Positions 42,159 through 54,466 of a stretch of DNA of 64,000 nucleotides are shown piece after piece. The translations under genes and the position numbers were made by a program. The DNA comes from Streptomonospora alba (GTDB lineage Bacteria; Actinomycetota; Actinomycetes; Streptosporangiales; Streptosporangiaceae). The notes beneath the pieces were generated by a model. It had not been told where the DNA came from and searched no databases. It saw nothing but the letters and a program-made list of their open reading frames with translations. The stretch is taken from positions 1 to 64,000 of the forward strand of contig NZ_JROO01000007.1 of the NCBI RefSeq assembly GCF_000826685.1, read 5' to 3'. Every line of letters starts with the position of its first letter. Within the stretch, counting starts at the first letter, position 1.

Positions 42159-43124
42159 CTATGCCCTCTGCCCGACGCCGCGCACGCTCGCCGCACTGCG
42201 GTTGGAGCGGTTGAAGGCGTGCTCCAGGTAGTACTGGCCCACCATCATCAGACTGGTGATCGCCAGATACCACAGGCAGGCGGCCACCAGCATCGGGAAC
42301 AGGTTGAAGGTGCGGGCGCCGATCTGCTGCAGCTGGAAGAACAGCTCGGTGGTCAGCGGGATCGCCGATACCAGCGAGGTGTCCTTCATGATCGCCGTGG
42401 CCTCGTTGCCGGTCGGCGGGATGATCACCCGCAGAGCCTGGGGCAGGGTGATGCGCCGCAGCACCAGGCCCCGGTTCATGCCCAGCGCCTGCGCGGCCTC
42501 GGTCTGGCCCTTGTCGACCGAGAGCAGTCCCGCGCGAACGATCTCGGCCATATAGGCGCCCTGCGACAGCGAGAGCGCGATGACGGCTGCGACGAACGGG
42601 CTGAGCAGGGTCTCCATCGGCACGGAGTAGAACCGGGCGCCGTCCTCGAAGCCGAGCAGCGGCAGCCAGTAGTTGTCGAAGGGGATCCCGAACTCGAGCG
42701 TCTGGTACAGGATGGCCACGTTGCCGAAGAGCACGCAGAGCACGATGCGCGGCACGGCGCGGAAGAACCAGGTGTAGACCCACGCCACGGTCACCAGGAT
42801 CGGATTGTCCGACAACCGCATGACGGCGACGAAGATGCCGATCGCGACACCGATCGCCATCGACACGGCAGCCAGGATCACCGTGGTGCGCACACCGATC
42901 AGCACCTGTGACGAGAACATCTGCTCGAACAGGAACGGCCAGTCGAACGCGGCGTTGGTGATGAGCATGTGCACGAACATCGCGCACAAGACGACGAGAA
43001 CGGCCGCCGCGACCCAGCGGCCGGGGTGGCGGACGGGGATCGCCTTGACGGGTTCTGGCGGGGACTGCCCGGCCGGCGCACCGGGGTCGGGGGCCGGCCG
43101 GGGGTCGTCGGGAGTTGTGCTCAC
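42159..43124 (-). CDS. Amino acid ABC transporter permease (His/Glu/Gln/Arg type)
   Basis: A 321-residue permease. After a Pro-rich cytosolic head (about 1-35) come membrane helices (WVAAAVLVVLCAMFVHMLI, TVILAAVSMAIGVAIGIFVAV) and the HEM family loop YMAEIVRAGLLSVDKGQTEAAQALGMNRGLVLRRITLPQALRVIIPPTGNEA (coupling helix, cited by region at about 195-245). The C-terminus holds the last helix, ending in a Ser/Arg-rich tail. Only one permease is present, so it likely forms a homodimer. The GTG start is 36 bp after the binding-protein stop. Confidence 0.93.
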   Translation of the reverse strand: MSTTPDDPRPAPDPGAPAGQSPPEPVKAIPVRHPGRWVAAAVLVVLCAMFVHMLITNAAFDWPFLFEQMFSSQVLIGVRTTVILAAVSMAIGVAIGIFVAVMRLSDNPILVTVAWVYTWFFRAVPRIVLCVLFGNVAILYQTLEFGIPFDNYWLPLLGFEDGARFYSVPMETLLSPFVAAVIALSLSQGAYMAEIVRAGLLSVDKGQTEAAQALGMNRGLVLRRITLPQALRVIIPPTGNEATAIMKDTSLVSAIPLTTELFFQLQQIGARTFNLFPMLVAACLWYLAITSLMMVGQYYLEHAFNRSNRSAASVRGVGQRA

Positions 43125-43160
43125 GTGGTTCTCGGTGCCTTCTAGCCTTCGACGGGCGGA

Positions 43161-44117
43161 CTAGCCTTCGACGGACGGATCGACCTCGGAGGTCTCCAGT
43201 GTGCCCTGGCCGTCGAGCTCCCACTTGGCGAGGATCTCGGTGTAGGTGCCGTCGTCCATGATGCTCTGGTAGCCGGCGGAGATCGCCTCGGCGAGTTCGG
43301 TGTTCTCCTTGGAGACCACGGCGCCGTAGGGCGCGGCCTCATACTGCTCGCCCAGCGTCTCCAGCTTTCCCTCGGTCTGCTGCACCGCGTAGACGGCGAC
43401 GGGCATGTCGGCCAGGCCGGCGTCGTTGCGTCCGGAGATGATCGACTCGGTGGCCTGGTCCTGGCCCTTGAACCTGCTGATGTTGATCTCGGGGTCGCCG
43501 TTGTCGGCGCACTCCTGGCTGCGGGCCTCGATGTCCTCGACCTGGACCGTGTTCGCCTGGACCGCGACGTTCTTGCCGCAGGCGTTCTCGGGGTCGACGT
43601 CGGCGGGATTGCCCTTGGCGGTGAACCACTGCGTGCCCACGGTGTAGTAGCTCACCATGTGGGCCTGCTGCATGCGCTCCTCGTTGATGGTGAAGGAGGA
43701 GACGCCCACGTCGTACTTGGCGGTGTCGACGCCCTCGACGATGGTGCCGAACGAGGAGCTCTGCCACTGGGCCTCAAGGTCCAGCTTGGCGGCCACCGCG
43801 TTGAACAACTCGACGTCGAAGCCCACGATGCTCTCGCCGTCCTCGGAGAGGTACTCGGCGGGGGCGTAGGTCGAATCGGTGCCGACCTTGAGGGTCCCCT
43901 GGTCGCGGAACTGCTGGGGGACCATCTCGGCGAGTTCGGGGACGGCCTCGACCGACGGGGTGGACGTGGCGTCGGCGGCCCCGCCGTCCTGGGAACCCCC
44001 TTCACCGCCACCGCCGCCGCAGGCCGAGAGTGCCAGTACGGCGGCGAGTGCGCCGGCGTAGTAGGACCCGCGTCCGAGGCGGGCCGTCGGCGCGGTCAAG
44101 TGCTTGAGCACGGCCAC
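43161..44117 (-). CDS. Amino acid ABC transporter substrate-binding lipoprotein
   Basis: A 318-residue solute-binding lipoprotein (SBP_bac_3). The signal sequence AGALAAVLALSAC ends in lipobox LSAC with Cys33. The mature part starts with a Gly-rich linker, then GTLKVGTDSTYAPAEYLSEDGESIVGFDVELFNAVAAKL, the classical start of cluster 3 proteins, and ends with WELDGQGTLETSEVDPSVEG. The start is GTG 44117 with GGAGAG upstream, ahead of in-frame text lacking coding features. The palindrome at 44219-44232 may be its operator. The ligand is probably a polar amino acid. Confidence 0.93.
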   Translation of the reverse strand: MAVLKHLTAPTARLGRGSYYAGALAAVLALSACGGGGGEGGSQDGGAADATSTPSVEAVPELAEMVPQQFRDQGTLKVGTDSTYAPAEYLSEDGESIVGFDVELFNAVAAKLDLEAQWQSSSFGTIVEGVDTAKYDVGVSSFTINEERMQQAHMVSYYTVGTQWFTAKGNPADVDPENACGKNVAVQANTVQVEDIEARSQECADNGDPEINISRFKGQDQATESIISGRNDAGLADMPVAVYAVQQTEGKLETLGEQYEAAPYGAVVSKENTELAEAISAGYQSIMDDGTYTEILAKWELDGQGTLETSEVDPSVEG

Positions 44118-44218
44118 GTGTCTCTCCTTCTCATGGGCGAACGGCGTCGGGTGGTCGGCGTTCGCGTCGTCACGCGCTCGGCGAGTAGCCGAACGTGCAG
44201 CATAAACGTGAGGATAGC

Positions 44219-44232
44219 CGTTCGTGCGAACG
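44219..44232. promoter_or_regulatory. Palindromic operator candidate before the amino acid importer
   Basis: CGTTCG-TG-CGAACG is a perfect 6-bp-arm palindrome about 100 bp upstream of the binding-protein start, and CGAACGTG recurs at about 44190. It is near a minus-strand TATGCT (about 44200-44205) that could be the -10. The rest of the 409-bp divergent gap to the malic enzyme shows no gene. Confidence 0.45.
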
Positions 44233-44526
44233 TGAATATGCCATGGTCGGCGGCCCGGCATGTTCCTGGGGTCACCGTTGTGAGAGGATTGGATAACGGG
44301 TGAACCCCGCGAACCACTGCGGCGCCGGGCTCGCACCGAGCCGCGGAGACCGAGCTGAGCTCCCCGTCCCTCCGGCATCCGACGACGTGGCCGAGGGGCC
44401 TGTCACTAGCATCCCTAGCACCCCTGCCGCTCCGCGCGCCGTATCCGACGAACGCAGGCGTCTTCACGCCGCGCCCGAAAACCTGCCCGTGCGGGCGCTC
44501 GCATCTTTGAGGGGTTTTGCACAGAC

Positions 44527-45708
44527 ATGCCGTCCACTGATTCCCACAGCCGGTTCGACGACGATCCCGCCTTCAAGCTGCACCGCGGCGGCAAGCTGCA
44601 CGTGGAGGGCACCGTCGAGGTCGACGACCACGACGACCTGGCCCTTGCCTACACGCCCGGTGTCGCGCGGGTGTGCACCGCCATCGCCGACTCTCCCGAG
44701 CTGGTCGACACCTACACCTGGAAGAGCTCCGTCGTCGCCGTCGTGACCGACGGCTCGGCGGTGCTCGGTCTGGGCGACATCGGCCCGCAGGCATCGCTGC
44801 CGGTCATGGAGGGCAAGGCGCTGCTGTTCCGCAAGTTCGGCGGTGTCGACGCGGTGCCCATCGCTCTGTCCTGCGACGGAGTCGACGACATCGTCGAGAC
44901 CGTCGAGCGCATGGCGCCGTCCTTCGGCGGCGTCAACCTTGAGGACATCTCCGCGCCGCGCTGCTTCGAAATCGAGCGCCGGCTGCGCGAGCGACTGGAC
45001 ATCCCCGTTTTCCACGACGACCAGCACGGCACCGCGATCGTGACGGTGGCGGCGCTGCGCAACGCGGCCCGGTTGACCGGGCGCTCGCTGGCCGACCTGC
45101 GCGTCGTGGTCTCGGGCGCCGGCGCGGCCGGTGTCGCGGTCACCAAGATGCTGGTCGAGGGCGGCATCGGCGACATCGCCGTCGCCGACAGCAAGGGGAT
45201 GATCTACGCCGGACGCGAGGGGCTCACCCCGATCAAGGCCGAGATCGCCGAGATCAGCAATCGGGCCGGTGTGGAGGGGTCCATCGAGGGCGCGCTCGAG
45301 GGCGCCGACGTGTTCATCGGGCTATCGGCGGGCGAGCTGCCCGAGTCGGTCGTGGCGTCGATGGCCCCTGAGGCGATCGTCTTCGCCATGGCCAACCCCA
45401 CGCCCGAGATCCACCCCGACGCGGCCCGCAAGCACGCCGCTGTCGTGGCGACCGGGCGCAGCGACTTCCCCAACCAGATCAACAACGTGCTGGCGTTTCC
45501 CGGAGTGTTCCGCGGTGCGCTGGACGCGCGCGCCCGCGACGTCACCGAGCCGATGAAGCTGGCGGCGGCCGAGGCGATCGCCGACCTGGTCGGCGACGAC
45601 CTGAGTGCGGACTACGTCATCCCGAGCACCTTCGACCCGCGGGTGGTCCCCGCGGTCGCCGAGGCGGTGGCCGCGCAGGCGCGCCGCGACGGTGTCGCCC
45701 GAGCGTAG
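44527..45708 (+). CDS. NAD(P)-dependent malic enzyme
   Basis: A 393-residue malic enzyme of the short bacterial type, decarboxylating malate to pyruvate. Conserved text: [17 protein letters not shown] (with the catalytic tyrosine), [34 protein letters not shown] (metal site), [17 protein letters not shown], and [22 protein letters not shown] (NAD-binding). There is no PTA domain. The cofactor choice cannot be read safely. ATG 44527 has GAGGGG about 14 nt upstream. It ends in a strong hairpin convergent with the DUF397 gene. Confidence 0.95.
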   Translation: MPSTDSHSRFDDDPAFKLHRGGKLHVEGTVEVDDHDDLALAYTPGVARVCTAIADSPELVDTYTWKSSVVAVVTDGSAVLGLGDIGPQASLPVMEGKALLFRKFGGVDAVPIALSCDGVDDIVETVERMAPSFGGVNLEDISAPRCFEIERRLRERLDIPVFHDDQHGTAIVTVAALRNAARLTGRSLADLRVVVSGAGAAGVAVTKMLVEGGIGDIAVADSKGMIYAGREGLTPIKAEIAEISNRAGVEGSIEGALEGADVFIGLSAGELPESVVASMAPEAIVFAMANPTPEIHPDAARKHAAVVATGRSDFPNQINNVLAFPGVFRGALDARARDVTEPMKLAAAEAIADLVGDDLSADYVIPSTFDPRVVPAVAEAVAAQARRDGVARA

Positions 45709-45730
45709 TCGTACGGTCATTCTCCGTAGT

Positions 45731-45765
45731 CGATCCGGGGCGCAGGTGTCCCGCGCCCCGGATCG
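45731..45765. terminator. Bidirectional terminator between malic enzyme and DUF397
   Basis: A 13-bp perfect stem (45731-45743 with 45753-45765) and 9-nt loop lies between convergent stops at 45708 and 45782. Confidence 0.7.
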
Positions 45766-45781
45766 CCACCGCCCCCTGTCG

Positions 45782-45982
45782 TCAGAGGCAGCGTCCCACG
45801 GCGGCGACGACGAAGGCCGTCCACGCCCCCGCGGGGAACCGCAATACCGTGCTCTCAGGCGCCGCGGAGTCGCGGACCCGCACGGCCCCGGCCCAGCGCA
45901 TCACCTGGACGCACTGGCCTCCCCCTGTTCCGCTGTAGGTGCTCGTGCGCCATCGCACGCCCAGCGGATTCTTCGCGGCCAT
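45782..45982 (-). CDS. DUF397 domain-containing protein
   Basis: A 66-residue DUF397 protein: VRWRTSTYSGTGGGQCVQVMRW, VRVRDSAAPESTVLRFPAGAWTAFVVA. These small actinobacterial proteins are nearly always encoded next to an Scr1-type HTH/DUF5753 regulator, as here (12 bp gap). The pair may act as an antitoxin/toxin-like or protein-protein switch; the role is unproven. Confidence 0.9.
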   Translation of the reverse strand: MAAKNPLGVRWRTSTYSGTGGGQCVQVMRWAGAVRVRDSAAPESTVLRFPAGAWTAFVVAAVGRCL

Positions 45983-45994
45983 GCCGCGCTCCCT

Positions 45995-46891
45995 TCATGT
46001 CCCATCGGCTTCCCCCTCCTCCTCGCTCCGCAGGCGCCGCTCGGCCCCGCGGATGACCTCCCGCGTCTGCTCGGGGTGCAGCGCAGCGGAGCGCAGGTGT
46101 TCGAAAGCGGCCGTGTAGAAGGCCGCTTCTGCGGTTTTCTCGATGTAGAAGCTGCCGGTCAGATTCTCGACGTGCACCAGCCGCGGCGCGTGGATGTCCG
46201 ATTGGGCGAACTCGAGGATGTCGAAGGAACCGTTGAGACCCGAATGCGCGCCGGCCTGGAACGGTAGAATCTGTAAGGTCACCTGCGATTTTTCATGTAT
46301 GTCGAGCAACCGCCGCATCTGGTCGGCCATGACCGCTCGGCCGCCGATCGGGCGGTGCAGGATTGATTCGTCCAGCAATGCCCAGATCTGCGGGGGAGTG
46401 TCATCGAATACCAACTCCTGACGCCGTATGCGCATCTCGGTCCGCCGCTCGATCTCGTCCTCCGAGACCGGGGAGGGGTGCGCCCGCATCAGCGCCCGCG
46501 CGTAGTCGCGGGTCTGCAGCAGGCCCGGGACGATGGCGCCCTGGAAGAAGCGCAACGTGGCGGCCTCGGGCTCCAGACCGAGGTAGACGTCGAAGCGCTC
46601 GGGCATCACATCGCCGTAGACGTGCCACCAGCCGCGGCGCCGCGACTCGCGGGCCAGCGTGATCAGCGTCTGGCGCAGGCGGGCGTCGGCGACCTCGTAG
46701 AGTTCCAGCAGATCGCGTACGTCGTCGGAGTTGGTGGCGACCTGTCCGCGCTCGATGCGGGACAGCTTGCTGCCCGACCAGGACATGCGTTCGGCCGCCT
46801 CCTCGCCGGTCAATCCGGCGTTCTCCCGCAAACGACGCAATTCGACACCGAGGCGGCGCCGGCGAGCCGTGGGGTTGTCGGCATCGGCCAC
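45995..46891 (-). CDS. HTH (XRE) regulator with DUF5753 domain, Scr1 family
   Basis: A 298-residue regulator. The helix-turn-helix spans about 14-65 (LGVELRRLRENAGLTGEEAAERMSWSGSKLSRIERGQ), followed by the DUF5753 domain with ATLRFFQGAIVPGLLQTRDYARALM and ALLDESILHRPIGG, typical of Scr1-type proteins. It forms a co-oriented pair with DUF397. GTG 46891 has GGAGG about 8 nt upstream. An imperfect palindrome lies about 240 bp further upstream. Many copies of this pair usually exist per genome. Confidence 0.92.
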   Translation of the reverse strand: MADADNPTARRRRLGVELRRLRENAGLTGEEAAERMSWSGSKLSRIERGQVATNSDDVRDLLELYEVADARLRQTLITLARESRRRGWWHVYGDVMPERFDVYLGLEPEAATLRFFQGAIVPGLLQTRDYARALMRAHPSPVSEDEIERRTEMRIRRQELVFDDTPPQIWALLDESILHRPIGGRAVMADQMRRLLDIHEKSQVTLQILPFQAGAHSGLNGSFDILEFAQSDIHAPRLVHVENLTGSFYIEKTAEAAFYTAAFEHLRSAALHPEQTREVIRGAERRLRSEEEGEADGT

Positions 46892-47130
46892 GGGCTGTGC
46901 CTCCTGTTCGGGGGAAGGCCGCGGATGCGGCCGGGGGTCGCGCAGACGCCGCGAAGACGGCGGTCGGGGCCATTCCGCACGCGGCACACGAAGCCGGCTC
47001 GGCGCCGGAGCACGGGGGAATCCGTCGGCGCCGTGACGTGTTTGCGCGGCCCTTCGCGGAAAAGGGGCAGTGCCGAGTCATTGCCCGGCCCGCCGAACCG
47101 CGCACCGGACCGCCTCCCGGCTTTTACGCG

Positions 47131-47153
47131 AGAATATCCCCGGGGACAATTCT
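47131..47153. promoter_or_regulatory. Palindromic element in the HTH/MDR divergent region
   Basis: AGAAT (47131-47135) and ATTCT (47149-47153) flank a perfect TCCCCGGGGA core (47137-47146). On the minus strand TTGTCC and TAAAAG stand 17 bp apart across it, so it could overlap the promoter of the HTH gene. The rest of the 384-bp gap shows nothing else apart from the MDR -10 box. Confidence 0.45.
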
Positions 47154-47263
47154 AGGGCCATCGAAGACCCTGCTGCGGCCCTGCCGAGCGGGGGATTCGC
47201 AGCGGAAGCGCCGGCGCCGCCCGAAAGGGCGCACGGGGTGGGTCGTACCGCGTCGCCTGTGGT

Positions 47264-47269
47264 TAGGGT
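47264..47269 (+). promoter_or_regulatory. -10 box (TAGGGT) of the MDR gene, leaderless
   Basis: TAGGGT, 6 nt, then the ATG at 47276. No ribosome binding site. Confidence 0.55.
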
Positions 47270-47275
47270 CAGGGC

Positions 47276-48244
47276 ATGTTCGCTATCACCGCAGCGCGTA
47301 TCGACAAGAACGACCCACTGTCCGGGCTGGAGGCGGGGGAGCGGCCCGACCCCGCCCCGCCGGAGGGGTGGACGACGGTGCGGGTCAAGGCCGCCGCACT
47401 CAATCACCACGACCTGTGGAGCCTGCGCGGTGTGGGCCTGCCCGAGGAGCGGCTGCCCATGGTGCTCGGCTGCGACGCCGCCGGCCTCGACGAGGAGGGC
47501 AACGAGGTCATCGTGCACGCCGTCATCGGCGATCCCGACGCCGGCGGCGGCGACGAGACCCGCGACCCGCGCCGGTCCCTGCTCTCCGAGGTGCACCCGG
47601 GCACGCTGGCGCAGCAGGTCGCCGTCCCCCGGCGCAACCTCGTCCCCAAACCGGCGGAGCTGTCCTTCGAGGAGGCCGCCTGCCTGCCCACGGCGTGGCT
47701 GACCGCTTACCGGATGCTCTTCGCCCGCGCCGGGCTGGAACCCGGCTCGACGGTGCTCGTCCAGGGTGCGGGCGGCGGCGTCAGCAGCGCGCTGATCCGC
47801 ATGGCCGCGGCGGTGGGCCACCGCGTCTACGCCACCAGTCGCGACGAGGGAAAGCGGGACCGTGCTCTGCAGCTGGGCGCCTACGGCGCTGTGGCGTCGG
47901 GGGAGCGGCTTCCGGAGAAGGTCGACGTGGTGTTCGACTCGGTGGGCGAGGCGACCTGGGGCCATTCGCTGCGTTCGCTGCGTCCTGGCGGCAGGATCGT
48001 CACCTGCGGAGCGACCAGCGGCGATGCGCCCAAGGCCGAGCTGAACCGGATGTTCTTCCTGCAGCTGTCGGTCGTCGGCTCCACCATGGGCTCCAGGGAC
48101 GAGCTGCGGCGCCTGGCCGAGTTCTGCGCCCGCACCGGAGTGCGCCCCGAGATCGACAGGACGCTTCCCCTCGACGACGCCCGGGAAGGCTTCGCGGCCA
48201 TGGACCGCGGCGAGCTGTTCGGCAAGATCGTCTTCCAGGTCTGA
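47276..48244 (+). CDS. Zinc-type medium-chain dehydrogenase/quinone oxidoreductase (MDR)
   Basis: A 322-residue NAD(P)-dependent oxidoreductase. The N-terminal GroES-like half has VRVKAAALNHHDLWSLRGVGLPEERLPMVLGCDAAG; the Rossmann half has GSTVLVQGAGGGVSSALIRMAAAVGHRVYATS and DVVFDSVGEATWGHSLRSLRPGGRIVTCGAT. The four structural zinc cysteines are absent, so it belongs with zinc-free quinone oxidoreductase-like members. The substrate is unknown. It converges with the PadR gene through a strong hairpin. Confidence 0.87.
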   Translation: MFAITAARIDKNDPLSGLEAGERPDPAPPEGWTTVRVKAAALNHHDLWSLRGVGLPEERLPMVLGCDAAGLDEEGNEVIVHAVIGDPDAGGGDETRDPRRSLLSEVHPGTLAQQVAVPRRNLVPKPAELSFEEAACLPTAWLTAYRMLFARAGLEPGSTVLVQGAGGGVSSALIRMAAAVGHRVYATSRDEGKRDRALQLGAYGAVASGERLPEKVDVVFDSVGEATWGHSLRSLRPGGRIVTCGATSGDAPKAELNRMFFLQLSVVGSTMGSRDELRRLAEFCARTGVRPEIDRTLPLDDAREGFAAMDRGELFGKIVFQV

Positions 48245-48271
48245 CCACGGCCCGCACCCCGGCACGACCAA

Positions 48272-48307
48272 GCAGCGGACGCCGCCTTCTCAGGCGGGGT
48301 CCGCTGC
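48272..48307. terminator. Bidirectional terminator between MDR and PadR genes
   Basis: GCAGCGGAC (48272-48280) pairs with GTCCGCTGC (48299-48307), with an inner CCGCCT/AGGCGG stem. It sits 28 nt after the MDR stop and 20 nt from the PadR stop. Confidence 0.7.
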
Positions 48308-48326
48308 GTCGCATGCCGGGCGGGTA

Positions 48327-49490
48327 TCAGGACGAAGCGCCGCCCCCGCGGTGCTCACCCGGTTCGCCGCTCTCGTCCACGACGGCGCCCCAGGGGTCGC
48401 CGGAGGCCGCCGAGTCGCCGGATGCTCCGTCCCGCTCGCCGGGCCCGTCCTGGCGCCGCTCGGACGGGGTGTCTCCGCCGCCGGCGGGCCGGTCCTGACC
48501 GGACGTGGCGGCGCTCCACGGGTCCGCCCCCTGCTCCGCGTCGGCGCGGTCGGCGCGGTCGGCGCCGGTGGATCCGCCGGGTCGACCGGCGGCGCCGTCC
48601 GCGGAATCCGCGGCCCCGGCTCCGGGGCCGGAGCCGCCCCCAGCGGATCCGCCGGACCTTCCGGGGGCGGAGTCGTCGGTGCCCGCGTCCCGCCGCTCGG
48701 CAGAGCCGCCCTCACGGCCGGCGGGCCGGTCGGCCTCGTCGGCCTCGTCGGCGCCTCGCGGGCCCCAGCCGCCGACGTCGCGGCGGATGGTCTCGAAGGT
48801 GTCGTCGAGGATCCGGCGCAGGTCGGTGGCCGCCGACTCGCCCACGCTTCCCGCCTCGCGCACCACACCGCGCACACGGTCGGTGAAGTCGCGCAGCGCC
48901 TGGTCGAACTCCGGGCGCTCGCCCCCGCGCTTGCCCCAGGCGCCGAACCCCTGCGTGAAGCGCTCCCAGTCGCGGGTCCACCGCGGGCCGCCGCGGGAGG
49001 AATCCGCCGCTTCGCCTTCGCGGCCTTCGCCGCCGCTCCCGGAGCCCGTGCTCGGGCCGGGCCCCCCGGCCTTGCCGGACTCCCGTGCGCCCGCACCCGT
49101 GCCCTCGCTGCGGGACCGGCCGGTCTTCAGCTCGGCGCGCAGGGAGCTGATTGTGTCGCGGACGTCCTCGCGGACGGCCTCGGCGACGTCGCGCACGGAG
49201 TCGGTGATCTGGCGTTCGAGGTCGTCGAGGTCGGCGCTGCGGTTGCGCAGCTCCTCACGCCCTTGGTCGGTGAGGCGGTAGACCTTGCGGCCGTCGACCT
49301 CCTCGTGCGTGACCAGCCCTTCCTCCTCCAGGCGGGCCAGCCGCGGGTAGATGGTGCCCGGCGAAGGGGAGTAGACGCCCATGAAGCGGTCGCGCAGCAG
49401 GCTGATGATCTCGTAGCCGTGGCGCGGACTCTCGTCCAGCAGCTTCAGCAGGTACAGCCGCAGGCGTCCGTGGCCGAAGATGGTACTCAT
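48327..49490 (-). CDS. PadR family regulator with very long disordered C-terminus
   Basis: A 387-residue protein whose first 85 residues are a PadR winged helix (RLRLYLLKLLDESPRHGYEIISLL, GTIYPRLARLEEEGLVTHEEVDGRKVYRLTDQGREEL). A helical stretch (about 85-125, ERQITDSVRDVAEAVREDVRDTI) is followed by about 250 residues of Gly/Ser/Ala/Asp/Arg low complexity, broken by a short helical block (about 160-230, RDFTDRVRGVVREAGSVGESAATDLRRILDDTFETI). PadR repressors usually end near 180-200 residues. ATG 49490 overlaps the DUF4097 stop (ATGA). Autoregulation at the operator 50381-50422 is likely. Confidence 0.87.
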   Translation of the reverse strand: MSTIFGHGRLRLYLLKLLDESPRHGYEIISLLRDRFMGVYSPSPGTIYPRLARLEEEGLVTHEEVDGRKVYRLTDQGREELRNRSADLDDLERQITDSVRDVAEAVREDVRDTISSLRAELKTGRSRSEGTGAGARESGKAGGPGPSTGSGSGGEGREGEAADSSRGGPRWTRDWERFTQGFGAWGKRGGERPEFDQALRDFTDRVRGVVREAGSVGESAATDLRRILDDTFETIRRDVGGWGPRGADEADEADRPAGREGGSAERRDAGTDDSAPGRSGGSAGGGSGPGAGAADSADGAAGRPGGSTGADRADRADAEQGADPWSAATSGQDRPAGGGDTPSERRQDGPGERDGASGDSAASGDPWGAVVDESGEPGEHRGGGASS

Positions 49491-50344
49491 GCTCCGTTCC
49501 CCCTCGGGATCGCGGCGGGGGCGTCGGGCTCGCGGCGCAGCAGCGAGACGGCGCCCGAAACGGTGTTCGCGGTGATTCCGGCGGGGTCGACCCCGCTGCC
49601 GATCTTCCCGCCGAGGCTACTGCGGGCGCGCTGGTCGCGGCGGTCCAGGCCGAAGTCGGAGTCGAGCTTGCCCGTCGCCGAGCGCAGCTCCACGGTCGCC
49701 GAGGTTTCGGCGGGGACCCGCAGCGCTACCTCGCCGGAGACCGACGTCACGCGGACCCGGCCCGAGGGCGCCACCTCGACGTCGCCGAGGAACTGGCCCG
49801 AGGCGCTCTTGCCGGTGAGGTCGTAGAGTCGGCCGCCGGCGACGGCGACCTGCCCGCTGACGGAGTTGAAGCGCAGGCTGCCCTCCAGGTCACGGGCCGC
49901 GACGTTGCCGGAGACGGTGTTGACGTCGACCTCGCCGGTGAGGCCGTCCATGGTGACGTCGCCCGACGCCGTGCGCAGCTGGGTCTTGGCGCTCAGCCCG
50001 GCCACGACCACGGGCGCCGACAAGGTGGTGACCTCCACCGGGCAGTCGCGCGGCACTTGCAGGCTGACGGTGGCCGACCGGCGGGCCATGCCGCGGTAGC
50101 CCGACAGCTGCATCGGGCGCAGCCGGTCCAGCAGCCCGCTGCCGGTGAGGTCCTCGTAGGTGATGGTCAGGATTCCGGCTTCCTGAGTGGCGAGCACGGG
50201 CTCGCCGGAGACGTCGGAGACCTCGAAGGTCACCGGGTCGTCGGTGGGAAGGATGTTGACGTGACCGCCGATGATCCGGACGCGCAGTGCCACGATCCCG
50301 TCCAGAGTGCGTGTCGTCGGCTGGTCGATGGTCCAACGCGCCAT
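49487..50344 (-). CDS. DUF4097 beta-strand repeat protein
   Basis: A 285-residue protein built of beta-helix-like repeats: VTTLSAPVVVAG, LRTASGDVTMDGLTGEVDVNTVSGNVAARDLEGSLRFNSVSGQVAVAG, VRVTSVSGEVALRV. This is the DUF4097/adhesin-like family often paired with PadR regulators or PspC, suggesting an envelope-stress function that is not proven. No signal peptide is seen. It is the first gene of the operon; its stop overlaps padR. GAAAGG precedes the ATG. Confidence 0.9.
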   Translation of the reverse strand: MARWTIDQPTTRTLDGIVALRVRIIGGHVNILPTDDPVTFEVSDVSGEPVLATQEAGILTITYEDLTGSGLLDRLRPMQLSGYRGMARRSATVSLQVPRDCPVEVTTLSAPVVVAGLSAKTQLRTASGDVTMDGLTGEVDVNTVSGNVAARDLEGSLRFNSVSGQVAVAGGRLYDLTGKSASGQFLGDVEVAPSGRVRVTSVSGEVALRVPAETSATVELRSATGKLDSDFGLDRRDQRARSSLGGKIGSGVDPAGITANTVSGAVSLLRREPDAPAAIPRGNGA

Positions 50345-50380
50345 CGGGATACCTTTCGGCTCGAACTGCTGTCGAGACTC

Positions 50381-50422
50381 ACGATATGTCGCGAGCGTCC
50401 GCGATTCAAGATATGTCGCGAG
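50381..50422 (-). promoter_or_regulatory. Promoter/operator of the DUF4097-padR operon
   Basis: On the minus strand -35 TTGAAT (plus 50404-50409) and -10 TATCGT (plus 50381-50386) are spaced 17 bp. Two 13-bp direct repeats, GATATGTCGCGAG at 50383-50395 and 50410-50422, cover the -10/spacer and abut the -35. Binding there would block the promoter. PadR boxes with ATGT half sites are known in other bacteria. Confidence 0.75.
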
Positions 50423-50490
50423 ATACCGGGGACGGCTCCGGGTCGGCTCAGGGACGACCCGGGTACGGGTCCCGGGGTTCGGGCCAAGCA

Positions 50491-50525
50491 GCGGGGCACC
50501 GGACCAGCCCGGTCCGGTGCCCCGC
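50491..50525. terminator. Hairpin terminator after DUF6104
   Basis: A 15-bp stem (50491-50505 with 50511-50525) and 5-nt loop lies 36 nt beyond the DUF6104 stop, between it and the DUF4097 promoter. Confidence 0.65.
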
Positions 50526-50560
50526 TTGCGTCGTGCGCGCCTCTCAGGCCGACCGCGTCC

Positions 50561-50743
50561 TCACTCGTCCTCGTCCTCGTCGTCGAGCCGCGCCAGCCAG
50601 GTGGCCAGCCGCTCGACCGGAGTCTCGAACTCCGGGTTGAGGTCGGTGAAGGTGCGCAGCTGCTCGGCCACCCACGACAGGGTGACCTCCTCCTCGCCGC
50701 GGCGCTGTTCCAGCTCCTCGATGCCCCGGTCGGTGAAGTACAT
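50561..50743 (-). CDS. DUF6104-like small protein
   Basis: A 60-residue acidic protein: MYFTDRGIEELEQRRGEEEVTLSW, FTDLNPEFETPVERLATWLARLDDEDEDE. It resembles the short actinobacterial proteins (DUF6104 as I recall) that follow the kgd/sucA gene. GGAGG precedes the start, and the kgd stop is 18 bp away, so it is co-transcribed. Its role is unknown; a link to the oxoglutarate dehydrogenase complex is only suggested by position. Confidence 0.8.
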   Translation of the reverse strand: MYFTDRGIEELEQRRGEEEVTLSWVAEQLRTFTDLNPEFETPVERLATWLARLDDEDEDE

Positions 50744-50761
50744 GCCGTCCCCTCCGAAGCT

Positions 50762-54466
<3,705 letters not shown>

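Noticed and set aside
48351-49826. 491-codon plus-strand ORF opposite padR and DUF4097
   Set aside because: Shadow of the low-complexity PadR tail; no domain.
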